Part shown: positions 1-6,766 of the stretch, piece after piece | Layout of the letters: the number at the start of each line of letters is the position of its first letter | Position numbering within the stretch: position 1 is the first letter of the stretch | Assembly: GCA_900754715.1 (NCBI GenBank) | Contig: CAAEDX010000201.1 | Coordinates: 1 to 10,860 of the forward strand | Length of the DNA: 10,860 nt | Reading direction: 5' to 3' | Origin: Erysipelotrichaceae bacterium | GTDB lineage: Bacteria > Bacillota_I > Bacilli_A > Erysipelotrichales > Erysipelotrichaceae | Position numbers and translations under genes: made by a program | Notes under the pieces: generated by a model | Databases searched by the model: none | What the model was told of the DNA's origin: nothing | Seen by the model: the letters and a program-made list of their open reading frames with translations, nothing else

Positions 1-408
1 GCCCTCGACGATCAGGCCGTCGGCGCCGCTGCGCTCCATGCGGATAGCCATCGCCACGCTTGGCACGACCGGGAAGACGCGGGCACCGCTCTCTTTGAGC
101 ATCTTCATATAGACGCCTGGGTTTCCAGCACCGGTCGTCACAAGCGCCACTTTTTCTTCTGCGATCATCTCCATGAGTTCCTTCGTATAAGGATTCATCA
201 TCATGACATTGACGCCGAAAGGCTTGTCCGTCAATGAACGGCATTTGCGGATAGCTTCTCTGGCCTGCTCGACATTCATCGCGCCTGTGCCGATGACGCC
301 TAATCCACCGGCATTGGATACGCTGGCGGCAAATTCTGCGGTAGCGATGTTGGCCATCGCGCCTTGAATGACAGGATATTTGATCTCAAACATTTGATTT
401 AAAAGCAT
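1..408 (-). CDS. fabK: Enoyl-[acyl-carrier-protein] reductase II FabK, N-terminal part (cut by window edge)
   Basis: Translating from an ATG at 408 gives 136 complete codons running off the left edge. FabK is the FMN-dependent, NAD(P)H-using enoyl-ACP reductase that performs the last step of each elongation cycle in many Firmicutes, replacing FabI. The visible part is the first half of the TIM barrel: an early YPVIQGAM strand (residues 11-18), the glycine-rich NAGGLGVIG turn (32-40), TDKPFGVNV, TTGAGNP and PVVPSVAMA. All closely resemble pneumococcal FabK. The family is usually about 310-330 residues, so more than half is missing. An AAGGAG site overlaps the fabH stop codon and lies about 7 nt before the start, so translation is probably coupled to fabH. 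A generic nitronate monooxygenase is the main alternative, but the fatty-acid operon context makes FabK far more likely. Confidence 0.93.
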   Translation of the reverse strand, partial: MLLNQMFEIKYPVIQGAMANIATAEFAASVSNAGGLGVIGTGAMNVEQAREAIRKCRSLTDKPFGVNVMMMNPYTKELMEMIAEEKVALVTTGAGNPGVYMKMLKESGARVFPVVPSVAMAIRMERSGADGLIVEG

Positions 409-419
409 ATTCTCTCTCC

Positions 420-1388
420 TTACAGTTCCATCCAGGACGCGCCGTAGGTCAGTCCTCCGCCGAATCCCACCAGGATCACTTTCATTCCTTTGCTCAGTCT
501 GCCTTGTTCCATCGCCTGTGCGAAGGCAATCGGCACACTGGCAGCCGAGGTATTGCCAAACTCATCCAGATTGATGAAGAACCGCTCCATCGGCAGCTTC
601 ATATGACGGGCCACAGCGGCCAGGATGCGCACATTGGCCTGATGCGGGATGATCAGATCCACCTCATCGATCGTCTTAGAAGCCCGCTCGAGCACAGCTT
701 CGATCGCTTCCTGCATGGCACCGACCGCAAAACGAAATACTTCGCGGCCATCCATGTGCAGATAACGATATTGCTCTGCCACATTGCGGCATGGCACTTC
801 GCTCAGCGTCTTTCCTGGAATATCGAGGACGCGCTGCGGATCGCCTTTGCTGCGGGCAAAGTGCCAGCATTCGCCGCCGCTGCCTTTGCGGATGATCATC
901 GCGCCGGCCCCATCGCCAAACAAGATGCTCGTGCCGCGGTCGGTCCAGTCGATGACCTTGGACAGGTTTTCCGCACCGATGATGAGCGCGCACTGCCCAT
1001 CTTCCAGCATAGCGCTGGCGCATTGCAGCGAAAAGAGAAACCCGCTGCATGCCGCGTTGAGATCAAAGGCCATGAGCGGCTGATCCATCATGTCCAGCTG
1101 CTCCTGTACCAGGCAGGCAGTGGAAGGCATTGGCTGATCGCCGCTCAGCGTAGCGACGATGAGCAGCCTGATCTCTCCCTTGTCCACGCTGGCATTATCC
1201 AAAGCAGCCCTGGCAGCTCTTGCCGCCAGCATGCTCGTCGTTTCCTGCGTGCTTACATAACGGCTGTAGATGCCGGTGCGCTGCACGATCCATTCGTCGC
1301 TCGTGTCAAGGATCGCTTCCAGATCCTTGTTATATATTCTGTGTGCGGGGCGCGCATAGCCGCTCCCCAGTACTTCGATCTTGCTCAT
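420..1388 (-). CDS. fabH: 3-oxoacyl-[acyl-carrier-protein] synthase III FabH
   Basis: This 322-residue protein has normal length for FabH, which condenses acetyl-CoA or a branched acyl-CoA primer with malonyl-ACP to start fatty-acid synthesis. The thiolase-fold catalytic triad is complete: Cys114 in NAACSGF, His249 in IIPHQAN and Asn279 in FGNTSAAS. The N-terminal DEWIVQRTGI segment (31-40) and the C-terminal GFGGGLTYGAS (308-317) are also typical of the family. The start is one base after the accA stop codon, and its GGAGTG ribosome binding site lies inside the end of accA, so the two are translationally coupled. fabK follows 11 nt downstream. A long open frame on the opposite strand is only a shadow of this gene. 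Whether it prefers straight or branched primers cannot be read from the sequence. Confidence 0.96.
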   Translation of the reverse strand: MSKIEVLGSGYARPAHRIYNKDLEAILDTSDEWIVQRTGIYSRYVSTQETTSMLAARAARAALDNASVDKGEIRLLIVATLSGDQPMPSTACLVQEQLDMMDQPLMAFDLNAACSGFLFSLQCASAMLEDGQCALIIGAENLSKVIDWTDRGTSILFGDGAGAMIIRKGSGGECWHFARSKGDPQRVLDIPGKTLSEVPCRNVAEQYRYLHMDGREVFRFAVGAMQEAIEAVLERASKTIDEVDLIIPHQANVRILAAVARHMKLPMERFFINLDEFGNTSAASVPIAFAQAMEQGRLSKGMKVILVGFGGGLTYGASWMEL

Positions 1389-1389
1389 T

Positions 1390-2310
1390 TCAGATCACTC
1401 CGATGCTGCGGTATTTCTCATAGCGCTGCGCAAGCAGGGATGGCATCTTGGCTTTCTGCAGCTCCTCCAGCGCCGTGTGGATATAGGCACGCAGCCGCTC
1501 GCATACCGCTTCGATGTCATTTTGCGCGCCGCCCAGCGGTTCTTCGATGACCGCGTCAAGGATGCCCTTGTCCATCAGATCATGAGCCGTCAGCTTCATG
1601 ACCTCAGCCGCTTCTTTCGCACGGCTGCCATCTTTCCACAAGATGCTGGCAAAGCCTTCTGGGGAAAGGATGGAGTAGATGGCGTTCTCCAGCATGATCA
1701 GCCGGTCACCTACGCTCAGTGCCAGCGCGCCGCCGCTGCCGCCCTCAGACAAGACAATGCAGATGACCGGCGTCTGCAGATCAGAGAACGTATACAAGCA
1801 TTGCGCGATCGCTTCAGCCTGCCCGCGCTCCTCCGCGCCTTTGCCCGGATAAGCACCGGAAGTATCCACGAACGTGATGATCGGACGATGAAACTTCTCT
1901 GCCTCTTTAGCCAGACGCAATGCCTTGCGATATCCTTCCGGATTAGGCATGCCAAAATTGCGCTTCATGTTTTCTTGCAGATCCCGCCCTTTGGCTTGCG
2001 CGATCACCGTGACCGGTGTCTGCTCAAACATGGCGATGCCGCCGATGATGGCACGATCATCGCCATAACAGCGATCCCCGTGCAATTCATAAAACGTATG
2101 AAACAGCCGCTTCAGATAATCCTGAGCCTTGGGGCGGCGCGGATGCCGCGCCAGATAGACACGGTCCCAGGCGCTCAGGTCCTGATACATCTCTTCCTGC
2201 ATCTCCTTGATCTCGTGTTCCAGCTGCATGCGGCGGGCCGCGTCATCCTGACACTGCGCCAGCTGTTCCTGCAGCTGCGAGAGCTGCTGCTCTTTTTCCA
2301 TCAGACTCAT
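1390..2310 (-). CDS. accA: Acetyl-CoA carboxylase carboxyltransferase subunit alpha AccA
   Basis: This 306-residue protein is the alpha half of the carboxyltransferase that moves the carboxyl group from biotin on AccB to acetyl-CoA, making malonyl-CoA. Residues 4-45 are a charged, heptad-like helical region rich in Gln, Glu and Leu, as in other AccA N-termini. The crotonase-fold core has FVDTSGAYPGK (147-157) and the oxyanion-type SEGGSGGALALSVGD (188-202), followed by SPEGFASILW. Length is in the family range (about 255-320). The start ATG overlaps the accD stop in an ATGA, and GGAGGG lies 8 nt upstream, which favours this Met over Met4. It works as an alpha2beta2 complex with the product of the gene just before it, accD. 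Confidence 0.96.
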   Translation of the reverse strand: MSLMEKEQQLSQLQEQLAQCQDDAARRMQLEHEIKEMQEEMYQDLSAWDRVYLARHPRRPKAQDYLKRLFHTFYELHGDRCYGDDRAIIGGIAMFEQTPVTVIAQAKGRDLQENMKRNFGMPNPEGYRKALRLAKEAEKFHRPIITFVDTSGAYPGKGAEERGQAEAIAQCLYTFSDLQTPVICIVLSEGGSGGALALSVGDRLIMLENAIYSILSPEGFASILWKDGSRAKEAAEVMKLTAHDLMDKGILDAVIEEPLGGAQNDIEAVCERLRAYIHTALEELQKAKMPSLLAQRYEKYRSIGVI

Positions 2311-3182
2311 ACGCGTTTCCCTCCATGAAGCATGATCAGGTCCGCTACCGTCCGGCGCATGTCCTTGCGCTCGACGATGCGGTCGATGAAGCCCTTCTCC
2401 ATCATAAATTCCGCATGCTGGAATTCCGGAGGAAGCACCTCATTGACGGTCTTTTCGATGACGCGGCGGCCGGCAAAGCCGATCAGCGCGTCCGGTTCGG
2501 CCAGGATCACATCGCCCAGCATCGCAAAGCTGGCGCTGACCCCGCCCGTTGTCGGATGCGTGAGCAGGCTGATGTAAAAGCCGCCATGCTCGCTGAACCG
2601 CTTCAGTGCCGCGCTCGTCTTGGCCATCTGCATCAATGACACGATACCCTCTTGCATGCGGGCGCCGCCGCTGGTGCAGCTGATGAACAGCGGCAGATGC
2701 CTGCGGTCCGCATATTCGATGAGCCGAGCGATCTTATCGCCGACCACATGGCCCATGCTGCCCATCATGAAGCGGGAATCCATCACTGCCACGGCGATGC
2801 CATAGCCCATGATCGTCCCAGAGCCGCAGATGACGGCCTCATGCATGCCAGTCACTGTCTTGGCCTTCTCCAGCTTTTCCTCATAGCCCGCGAACTGATC
2901 TTCATTCTGGCTTTCCACCAGCGCATCACGCTCGCGAAAAGATCCTTCATCCAGCAATTGCCGGATACGCTCACGCGCGCTGATCTTCATATGACAGCCA
3001 CAGCGCGGACAGACATACAGTGATTTCTGCAGATCCATATACGGTATGTTCTCACCGCAGCGCTCACAGTTCTTGAATACATAATCAGGAATTTCCTTAG
3101 GCTCCTGCGGCTTGCTTTGAGGATTGCGGAATTTCTCAAAGACGTGCAGGCGATCCTGCCGTTTCTTAAATAAATTCTCCAT
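2307..3182 (-). CDS. accD: Acetyl-CoA carboxylase carboxyltransferase subunit beta AccD
   Basis: This 291-residue protein is the zinc-binding beta half of the carboxyltransferase. The N-terminal zinc ribbon is intact: Cys39-X2-Cys42-X15-Cys58-X2-Cys61, with a further Cys at 63. The crotonase-like core follows with SGGARMQEG (171-179), TTGGVSASFAMLGD (211-224) and FAGRRVIE (236-243), which shape the CoA and carboxybiotin sites. It starts inside the 3' end of accC (17-nt overlap), with GAGGAG about 10 nt upstream within accC, and it overlaps accA by 4 nt. This tight packing suggests coupled, near-equal synthesis of the two transferase subunits. No anomaly is seen. Confidence 0.96.
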   Translation of the reverse strand: MENLFKKRQDRLHVFEKFRNPQSKPQEPKEIPDYVFKNCERCGENIPYMDLQKSLYVCPRCGCHMKISARERIRQLLDEGSFRERDALVESQNEDQFAGYEEKLEKAKTVTGMHEAVICGSGTIMGYGIAVAVMDSRFMMGSMGHVVGDKIARLIEYADRRHLPLFISCTSGGARMQEGIVSLMQMAKTSAALKRFSEHGGFYISLLTHPTTGGVSASFAMLGDVILAEPDALIGFAGRRVIEKTVNEVLPPEFQHAEFMMEKGFIDRIVERKDMRRTVADLIMLHGGKRV

Positions 3183-4533
3183 TTTCTTTCAGCTCCTCGA
3201 TAAATTGCTGGGCATATCCGGTATCATATGTCCCCTCGATGAACTGGCGCTGATGCAGCACCAGATAATGAAATTCAATATTGGTCTCCACCCCGTCGAT
3301 GATCAGCTCCTCCAAAGCGATGCGCATCTTCTTGATGCACTCCAGCCGCGTCGGAGCAAACGTGATGATCTTGGCGATCATGGAGTCATAATAAGGAGGA
3401 ATGGTGTATCCATTATATACTGCCGTCTCTACACGCACCCCGCGCCCGCATGGCAGATTCATGAACGTGATCTTGCCAGGAGAAGGCGCAAAGTCGCGAT
3501 GGATGTTTTCGGCGTTGATGCGGCACTCCAGCGCATAGCCATTGGCATGAATGTCTTCTTGCTTCAGGCCCAGCTTCTGATGATCCGCTACACGGATCTG
3601 ATACTTCACGATGTCGATGCCGCAGATCTGCTCCGTGATCGGATGCTCGACCTGAATGCGGGTGTTCATCTCCATGAAATAGTAATTGCCATCAGCAGCT
3701 AACAAAAACTCGATCGTCCCCACGGACGTATACCCTACATATTTGCAGGCGCGGATCGCGTCCGCGAACATCCGCTGCCGCGTCTGTTCATCGAGCACAT
3801 GGCAAGGCGCCTCCTCGATCATCTTCTGATTGCGGCGCTGAAAGCTGCAGTCACGCTCATACAGATGCACGACATTGCCGAATTCGTCAGCCAGCACCTG
3901 TACCTCTACGTGCTTTGGATGCTCGATATACTTTTCCATATAGACATCGTCATCGCCAAAGCAGGCCTTGGCCTCGCTCTTAGCGCTGTAAAATGCATTT
4001 TCGAGCTCATCTTCACTGCGAACGATGCGCATGCCGCGTCCGCCGCCGCCGTTGGCTGCTTTGATGATGAGCGGATAAGTGATCTGCTCAGCCAGCTGCC
4101 GTCCCTCTTCCACGGTAGCGATGATCTGCTTGCTGCCAGGTACGACCGGTACGCCAGCCTCCTGCATCATCTGCCGGGCCATGGACTTGTTGCCCAGCTT
4201 TTCGATGACATCGGCCTTGGGTCCGATGAAGATCAGCCCGCACTGCTCCACCAGACGGGCAAACTGCGGATTTTCGCTCAGGAAGCCGAATCCCGGATGA
4301 ATGGCGTCACATCCGGTGCTGCAGGCCGCCTGGATCAGGGCATTCATGTTCAGATAGCTTTCCGCTGGCCGCGGGCCGCCGATGCATACTGACTCATGCG
4401 CCAGCTGCACATGAAGCGCATCACGGTCTGCCGTGGAATAGACCGCCACGGTACGGATGCCCATCTCCTTGCACGTACGGATGATGCGCACCGCGATCTC
4501 CCCGCGGTTGGCAATCAGGATCTTAGAGATCAT
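3166..4533 (-). CDS. accC: Biotin carboxylase AccC
   Basis: This 455-residue protein is the ATP-grasp enzyme that carboxylates the biotin of AccB using bicarbonate and ATP. Domains run in order: an N-terminal Rossmann-like domain starting KILIANRGEIAVRIIRT; the HPGFGFLSEN motif (79-88); the ATP-grasp domain with Lys158 and the glycine loop NGGGGRGM (161-168); RNQKMIEEAP (234-243); metal-binding glutamates in GTIEF (Glu275) and FMEMN (Glu288); the catalytic TRIQVEHP stretch with Arg292 and Glu296; and the C-terminal biotin carboxylase domain with YDSMIAKI. Length matches E. coli AccC (about 449). It directly abuts accB (TAA then ATG, no gap) and has only a weak ribosome binding site, so it probably depends on translation of accB. 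In many Firmicutes fabZ lies between accB and accC; here it does not. Confidence 0.97.
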   Translation of the reverse strand: MISKILIANRGEIAVRIIRTCKEMGIRTVAVYSTADRDALHVQLAHESVCIGGPRPAESYLNMNALIQAACSTGCDAIHPGFGFLSENPQFARLVEQCGLIFIGPKADVIEKLGNKSMARQMMQEAGVPVVPGSKQIIATVEEGRQLAEQITYPLIIKAANGGGGRGMRIVRSEDELENAFYSAKSEAKACFGDDDVYMEKYIEHPKHVEVQVLADEFGNVVHLYERDCSFQRRNQKMIEEAPCHVLDEQTRQRMFADAIRACKYVGYTSVGTIEFLLAADGNYYFMEMNTRIQVEHPITEQICGIDIVKYQIRVADHQKLGLKQEDIHANGYALECRINAENIHRDFAPSPGKITFMNLPCGRGVRVETAVYNGYTIPPYYDSMIAKIITFAPTRLECIKKMRIALEELIIDGVETNIEFHYLVLHQRQFIEGTYDTGYAQQFIEELKENGEFI

Positions 4534-4971
4534 TTAATCACCGATGACCATCAGTTCTTCATCGAACTGAACCATATCGCCATCTTTAACCCTGATTTCC
4601 TTGATCACGCCGGCCCGCGGCGCGTGGATCTCGTTCATCACTTTCATCGCCTCGATGATACAAAGGATATCGCCTTCCTTGACCGTGCTTCCGACCTCTA
4701 CATACGGCTTGGCCCCGGCACCCGGAGCGGCATAGAACGTCCCTACCAGCGGAGAGCGCACGGCATCTCCCTGCGCAGCGGGCTGAGCTGGCTGCTCCAA
4801 CACAGGCACAGCAGCTTCCGGCGTCGGGACAGAAATGGAAAGCGGCGCAGACACTGCGGCAGATCCTTCCTTCTTCAGCGTGATCTTCATGTCATCTGCT
4901 TCCAGATGCATGCTGCTCAATGTCGAGCTTTCGAAGATTGAAATGATTTCCTTGATTTTGGCGGTGTCCAT
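4534..4971 (-). CDS. accB: Biotin carboxyl carrier protein AccB
   Basis: This 145-residue carrier protein shuttles the carboxyl group between biotin carboxylase and carboxyltransferase. An N-terminal helix and strand region (1-35) precedes an Ala/Pro-rich flexible linker (about 37-69) and the C-terminal biotinyl domain. Lys110 in the EAMKVMNEI motif is the biotinylation site, recognised by biotin protein ligase. PLVGTFY before it and the GD near the C-terminus are also typical. The start has AAGGAG about 9 nt upstream. accC begins immediately after its stop codon. Between this gene and acpP lies a perfect palindrome that may act as an attenuator or mRNA stabiliser. Confidence 0.96.
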   Translation of the reverse strand: MDTAKIKEIISIFESSTLSSMHLEADDMKITLKKEGSAAVSAPLSISVPTPEAAVPVLEQPAQPAAQGDAVRSPLVGTFYAAPGAGAKPYVEVGSTVKEGDILCIIEAMKVMNEIHAPRAGVIKEIRVKDGDMVQFDEELMVIGD

Positions 4972-4989
4972 TTTTCCTCACTCCTTTTT

Positions 4990-5016
4990 AAAATGAGCTA
5001 AGATATCTTAGCTCAT
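4990..5016 (-). terminator. Perfect palindrome between acpP and accB: candidate attenuator or mRNA-stabilising hairpin
   Basis: Positions 4993-5016 form a perfect 24-nt palindrome with 12-nt arms (ATGAGCTAAGAT and its reverse complement). As minus-strand RNA it can fold into a 10-bp stem with an AUAU loop. It begins 6 nt after the acpP stop codon. The run of U is short (four, including the last stem base) and is followed by AAAAAGGAG, the accB ribosome binding site. This is therefore a weak or partial terminator at best, or an RNA-stabilising or processing element. It would allow more acpP than acc message, which fits the known abundance of ACP, but that role is inferred. Confidence 0.6.
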
Positions 5017-5021
5017 GTTTC

Positions 5022-5249
5022 TTATTTCTGCTTTTCCTCAATGATGTTGATGATGTCCTGCACTGTCTCCAGCTTAGCCAGCTCATCATCCTCAATGCGG
5101 ATGTCGAATTCCGTCTCCAGCTCCAGCGCCAGCTCTACGGCCGCAAGGGAATCGATGCCCAGGTCGTCCTTCAGGTTTGCTTCCGGCGTAATCGTTTCCT
5201 CGTCGATGTTCAGCGCGTCAACCAGCACTTTTTTGATCTGTTCAATCAT
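5022..5249 (-). CDS. acpP: Acyl carrier protein AcpP
   Basis: This 75-residue acidic protein is the carrier that holds growing fatty-acyl chains as thioesters on 4'-phosphopantetheine. The attachment serine is Ser34 in the DLGIDSLAAVEL motif, and the whole four-helix pattern (helix 1 from IEQIKKVLV, acidic helix 2 after Ser34) is present at the usual length of 75-80. AAGGAGGA lies 8 nt before the ATG; another ATG 7 nt upstream is too close to that site and out of frame. It is the first gene of the fatty-acid operon, following a strong promoter and a FabT-like palindrome, and is separated from accB by a hairpin. Confidence 0.97.
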   Translation of the reverse strand: MIEQIKKVLVDALNIDEETITPEANLKDDLGIDSLAAVELALELETEFDIRIEDDELAKLETVQDIINIIEEKQK

Positions 5250-5269
5250 GTTTCATGTCCTCCTTAAAA

Positions 5270-5284
5270 CTTTGAGTATCAAAG
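5270..5284 (-). promoter_or_regulatory. Palindromic operator resembling a FabT box
   Basis: A 15-nt palindrome, CTTTGA-GTA-TCAAAG on the plus strand, has perfect 6-nt arms. It closely resembles the TTTGA-N3-TCAAA sites described for FabT in streptococci and lactococci. It lies just downstream of the predicted acpP transcription start and upstream of the ribosome binding site, a position suited to blocking early transcription. A FabT-like MarR protein is encoded at 7259-6804. The regulatory link is inferred from the motif and the neighbouring gene. Confidence 0.75.
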
Positions 5285-5295
5285 ATTACGAGGGA

Positions 5296-5324
5296 AGTAT
5301 ACACCTTTCACGGAACGTTGTAAA
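5296..5324 (-). promoter_or_regulatory. Sigma-A-type promoter of the acpP-acc-fab operon
   Basis: On the minus strand TTTACA (5324-5319) and TATACT (5301-5296) are separated by exactly 17 nt. Transcription should start near 5289, giving a leader of about 40 nt that contains the FabT-like palindrome. A half-site CTTTGA (plus strand, 5327-5332) lies immediately upstream of the -35 box. Confidence 0.75.
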
Positions 5325-5401
5325 TACTTTGAATATAAAATCAATATCAATTTTTCATTAACAGAAAATCATATTTTTAAAGAAAGCGCTAAACAATCCT
5401 A

Positions 5402-5423
5402 TTTGTTGATTTTTTTCAACAAA
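5402..5423. repeat. Inverted repeat TTTGTTGA-T6-TCAACAAA
   Basis: Perfect 8-nt arms (5402-5409 and 5416-5423) flank six T. On the minus strand it follows the terminator at 5427-5447 and shares its U-run. On the plus strand it lacks a downstream T-run. It may be a secondary hairpin that reinforces termination upstream of the acpP promoter, but no function can be shown. Confidence 0.45.
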
Positions 5424-5447
5424 AAAGCCAAGCCCGCTGAGCCTGGC
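5421..5447 (-). terminator. Intrinsic terminator after the lipoprotein gene
   Basis: The minus-strand RNA forms a 9-bp stem between GCCAGGCUC and GGGCUUGGC (two G-U pairs, AGC loop), followed by six U. It lies about 20 nt after the lipoprotein stop codon. It ends the amidase-lipoprotein unit and isolates it from the acpP promoter. Confidence 0.8.
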
Positions 5448-5467
5448 GATATCACTGTCGCGATGAT

Positions 5468-5938
5468 TCATTCATTGAGAAAGCGCTCCTGCACCTCTTC
5501 CCGGGCATTGACGACCTCCTGGGGAAACAGCTCATTGGGGACCGTAAACCCCGATCCAGACGAATACGCACCCTCGCTCTGCCATTCATCACTATCCTCA
5601 TCCCTGCTGAAGAAACAGATGAATTCATCATCATGGCTGTCCTCAAAGTGAATGAAAAACAACATGCCATCACGATCCTCCTGTGCATTTGCAAGCGAAC
5701 CATAATAATCTGACGCCTCATCCCCTGCATAGGCAAAACGGACAGCTTTGCGCTCAGGATGATTCTGTTGAAGATCTTTGACGATCATCTCCGTCACCGT
5801 GTCAAAATTCTCATCTGTATGCCGTTCAGATCGATAGTTCATCCGCATGGCATGACTATTGTCCGCAGGCGACTGACAGCCGCCTGCGATCAATGCAAAT
5901 ATGCTCATGAACAAGGCAAAAATAAACTTATTCTTCAT
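5468..5938 (-). CDS. Small putative lipoprotein, unrecognised family
   Basis: This 156-residue protein is not one I can assign to a family. The N-terminus MKNKFIFALFMSIFALIAGGC is a lipoprotein signal: charged start, hydrophobic stretch, then a lipobox-like LIAGGC with the lipidated Cys at residue 21. The mature part is hydrophilic and strongly acidic, with a DEASDYYGSLANAQED region and a likely compact alpha/beta domain containing MLFFIHFED and EFICFFSRDED strands. It should be anchored to the outer face of the membrane. The ATG at 5938 is preferred over a GTG one codon earlier, because AGGAGGA is 6 nt from the ATG and only 3 nt from the GTG. It begins 21 nt after the frameshifted amidase-like gene and appears to be co-transcribed with it. 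A role with secreted or wall-linked proteins is a guess. Confidence 0.72.
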   Translation of the reverse strand: MKNKFIFALFMSIFALIAGGCQSPADNSHAMRMNYRSERHTDENFDTVTEMIVKDLQQNHPERKAVRFAYAGDEASDYYGSLANAQEDRDGMLFFIHFEDSHDDEFICFFSRDEDSDEWQSEGAYSSGSGFTVPNELFPQEVVNAREEVQERFLNE

Positions 5939-5959
5939 CACAGATCCTCCTAGCTTCCA

Positions 5960-6551
5960 TTATTGCCAATGATCCAGAACGCGCGAAGCAGTATCATTTT
6001 TCCAATTTGATTTATTTGAATCTGAACGTAAATAATAATTCGCTGTATGTTGAGCAATATACTTATTCGAAGATGATGATCCATTTGCCGCCACATATGC
6101 AACATGATCCAATGCTCCATCTCCGCCAAAATCAGCGGCGATGAACATTCCCGGTTTCAACTGTTTAAACAAATGTGCTCCACTTGGTTGATTTTCCTTT
6201 TTTGCCCCATACGATACCGAAAAAGTTGGCATTGATCCATGGCTTGGTATATGGCTGCCACACCGGCGCATAACGCAGGCCGCCGGCACAAGCGATCTGA
6301 GAAGCAAAATTCGTGCAATCGGCACCGCTATAGTATTTGTACGATGAATTTGGATTATTTGCGTATTTTTTAGCATAATTTGTTGCTTTCGTCACATTGA
6401 TGTCCCAAATGCAGCGGACCGTTTCTTCTACAGTTCCTCTTTCGTCATGTCCATCAGTTGTTGTGACCATGTTTGCGGCATGGACAGGAAGAGCAGACAG
6501 AAGCATCGCGGATGAAATTCCTGAACAAAGCATGTTTCTCAGCTTTTTCAT
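5960..6551 (-). pseudogene. Secreted amidase_6-type protein, broken by a +1 frameshift
   Basis: Two overlapping frames together encode a protein of about 196 residues. It begins at an ATG at 6551 with AGAGG 7 nt upstream. Residues 1-25 form a signal peptide (MKKLRNMLCSG, then a hydrophobic stretch, cleavage likely after VHA). The rest resembles the putative amidase domain (amidase_6, cysteine-peptidase-like): NYAKKYANNPN, the nucleophile-bearing GADCTNFASQ (Cys79), PWINANFFG, then in the second frame GMFIAADFGGDGALDHVAYV with the probable catalytic His, and IAQHTANYYLRS. The frame breaks near 6200-6207, at GGGG followed by AAAAAA. Removing one base from either run restores VWGKKENQPSGAHL or nearly so. 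It could be a true pseudogene, a phase-variable gene or a sequencing error. The first frame alone ends at 6165, before the His region. It lies upstream of a lipoprotein gene in the same unit and is AT-richer than its neighbours. Confidence 0.8.
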
Positions 6552-6672
6552 AAAATATCCTCTACTTTCTAATGCAAAGTTTTCGTACAACAGATATCTC
6601 TTTTCCCTGATGGAACATGCGCATGAATATAGAGTGTTTATGTCAGCGGGCCTGACTTTTCTCTGCATCTTC

Positions 6673-6701
6673 ATGATAAAGGAGAATCATTCTTTGGTCA
6701 A
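6673..6701 (-). promoter_or_regulatory. Candidate promoter of the amidase-lipoprotein unit
   Basis: On the minus strand TTGACC (6701-6696) and TATCAT (6678-6673) are spaced by 17 nt. The start would be near 6666, giving a leader of about 115 nt before the ATG at 6551. That leader holds only a small 5-bp inverted repeat (GTCAG/CTGAC) that I can see. No regulator site is evident. Confidence 0.5.
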
Positions 6702-6766
6702 TCATATCAGCATAACAGTAATGTAATGTAAGAAACAATAAGGTCACATTAACTTTTTTTGCATAT

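Noticed and set aside
504..1550. Long open frames on the plus strand opposite fabH and accA (for example 504-1550 and 1381-2328)
   Set aside because: They lie entirely antisense to well-identified fatty-acid genes, have His/Arg/Gln-rich compositions typical of reverse-frame translation, and lack family motifs.
6165..6260. Programmed ribosomal frameshift in the amidase-like gene
   Set aside because: The known A-rich slippery heptamers give -1 shifts, whereas the frame change needed here is +1 (or -2). No stimulatory structure was evident, so mutation, error or transcript slippage is more likely.
6565..6579. Possible second FabT box (CTTTCTAATGCAAAG) before the amidase-like gene
   Set aside because: Only the CTTT and CAAAG ends match. 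The inner arm bases do not pair, and a 15-nt AT-rich match of this quality is expected by chance.
6552..6674. N-terminal extension of the amidase-like protein from an ATG at 6674
   Set aside because: It would bury the signal peptide behind 41 residues, and the ATG coincides with the predicted -10 box. The Met at 6551 has a suitable ribosome binding site and a normal signal peptide.
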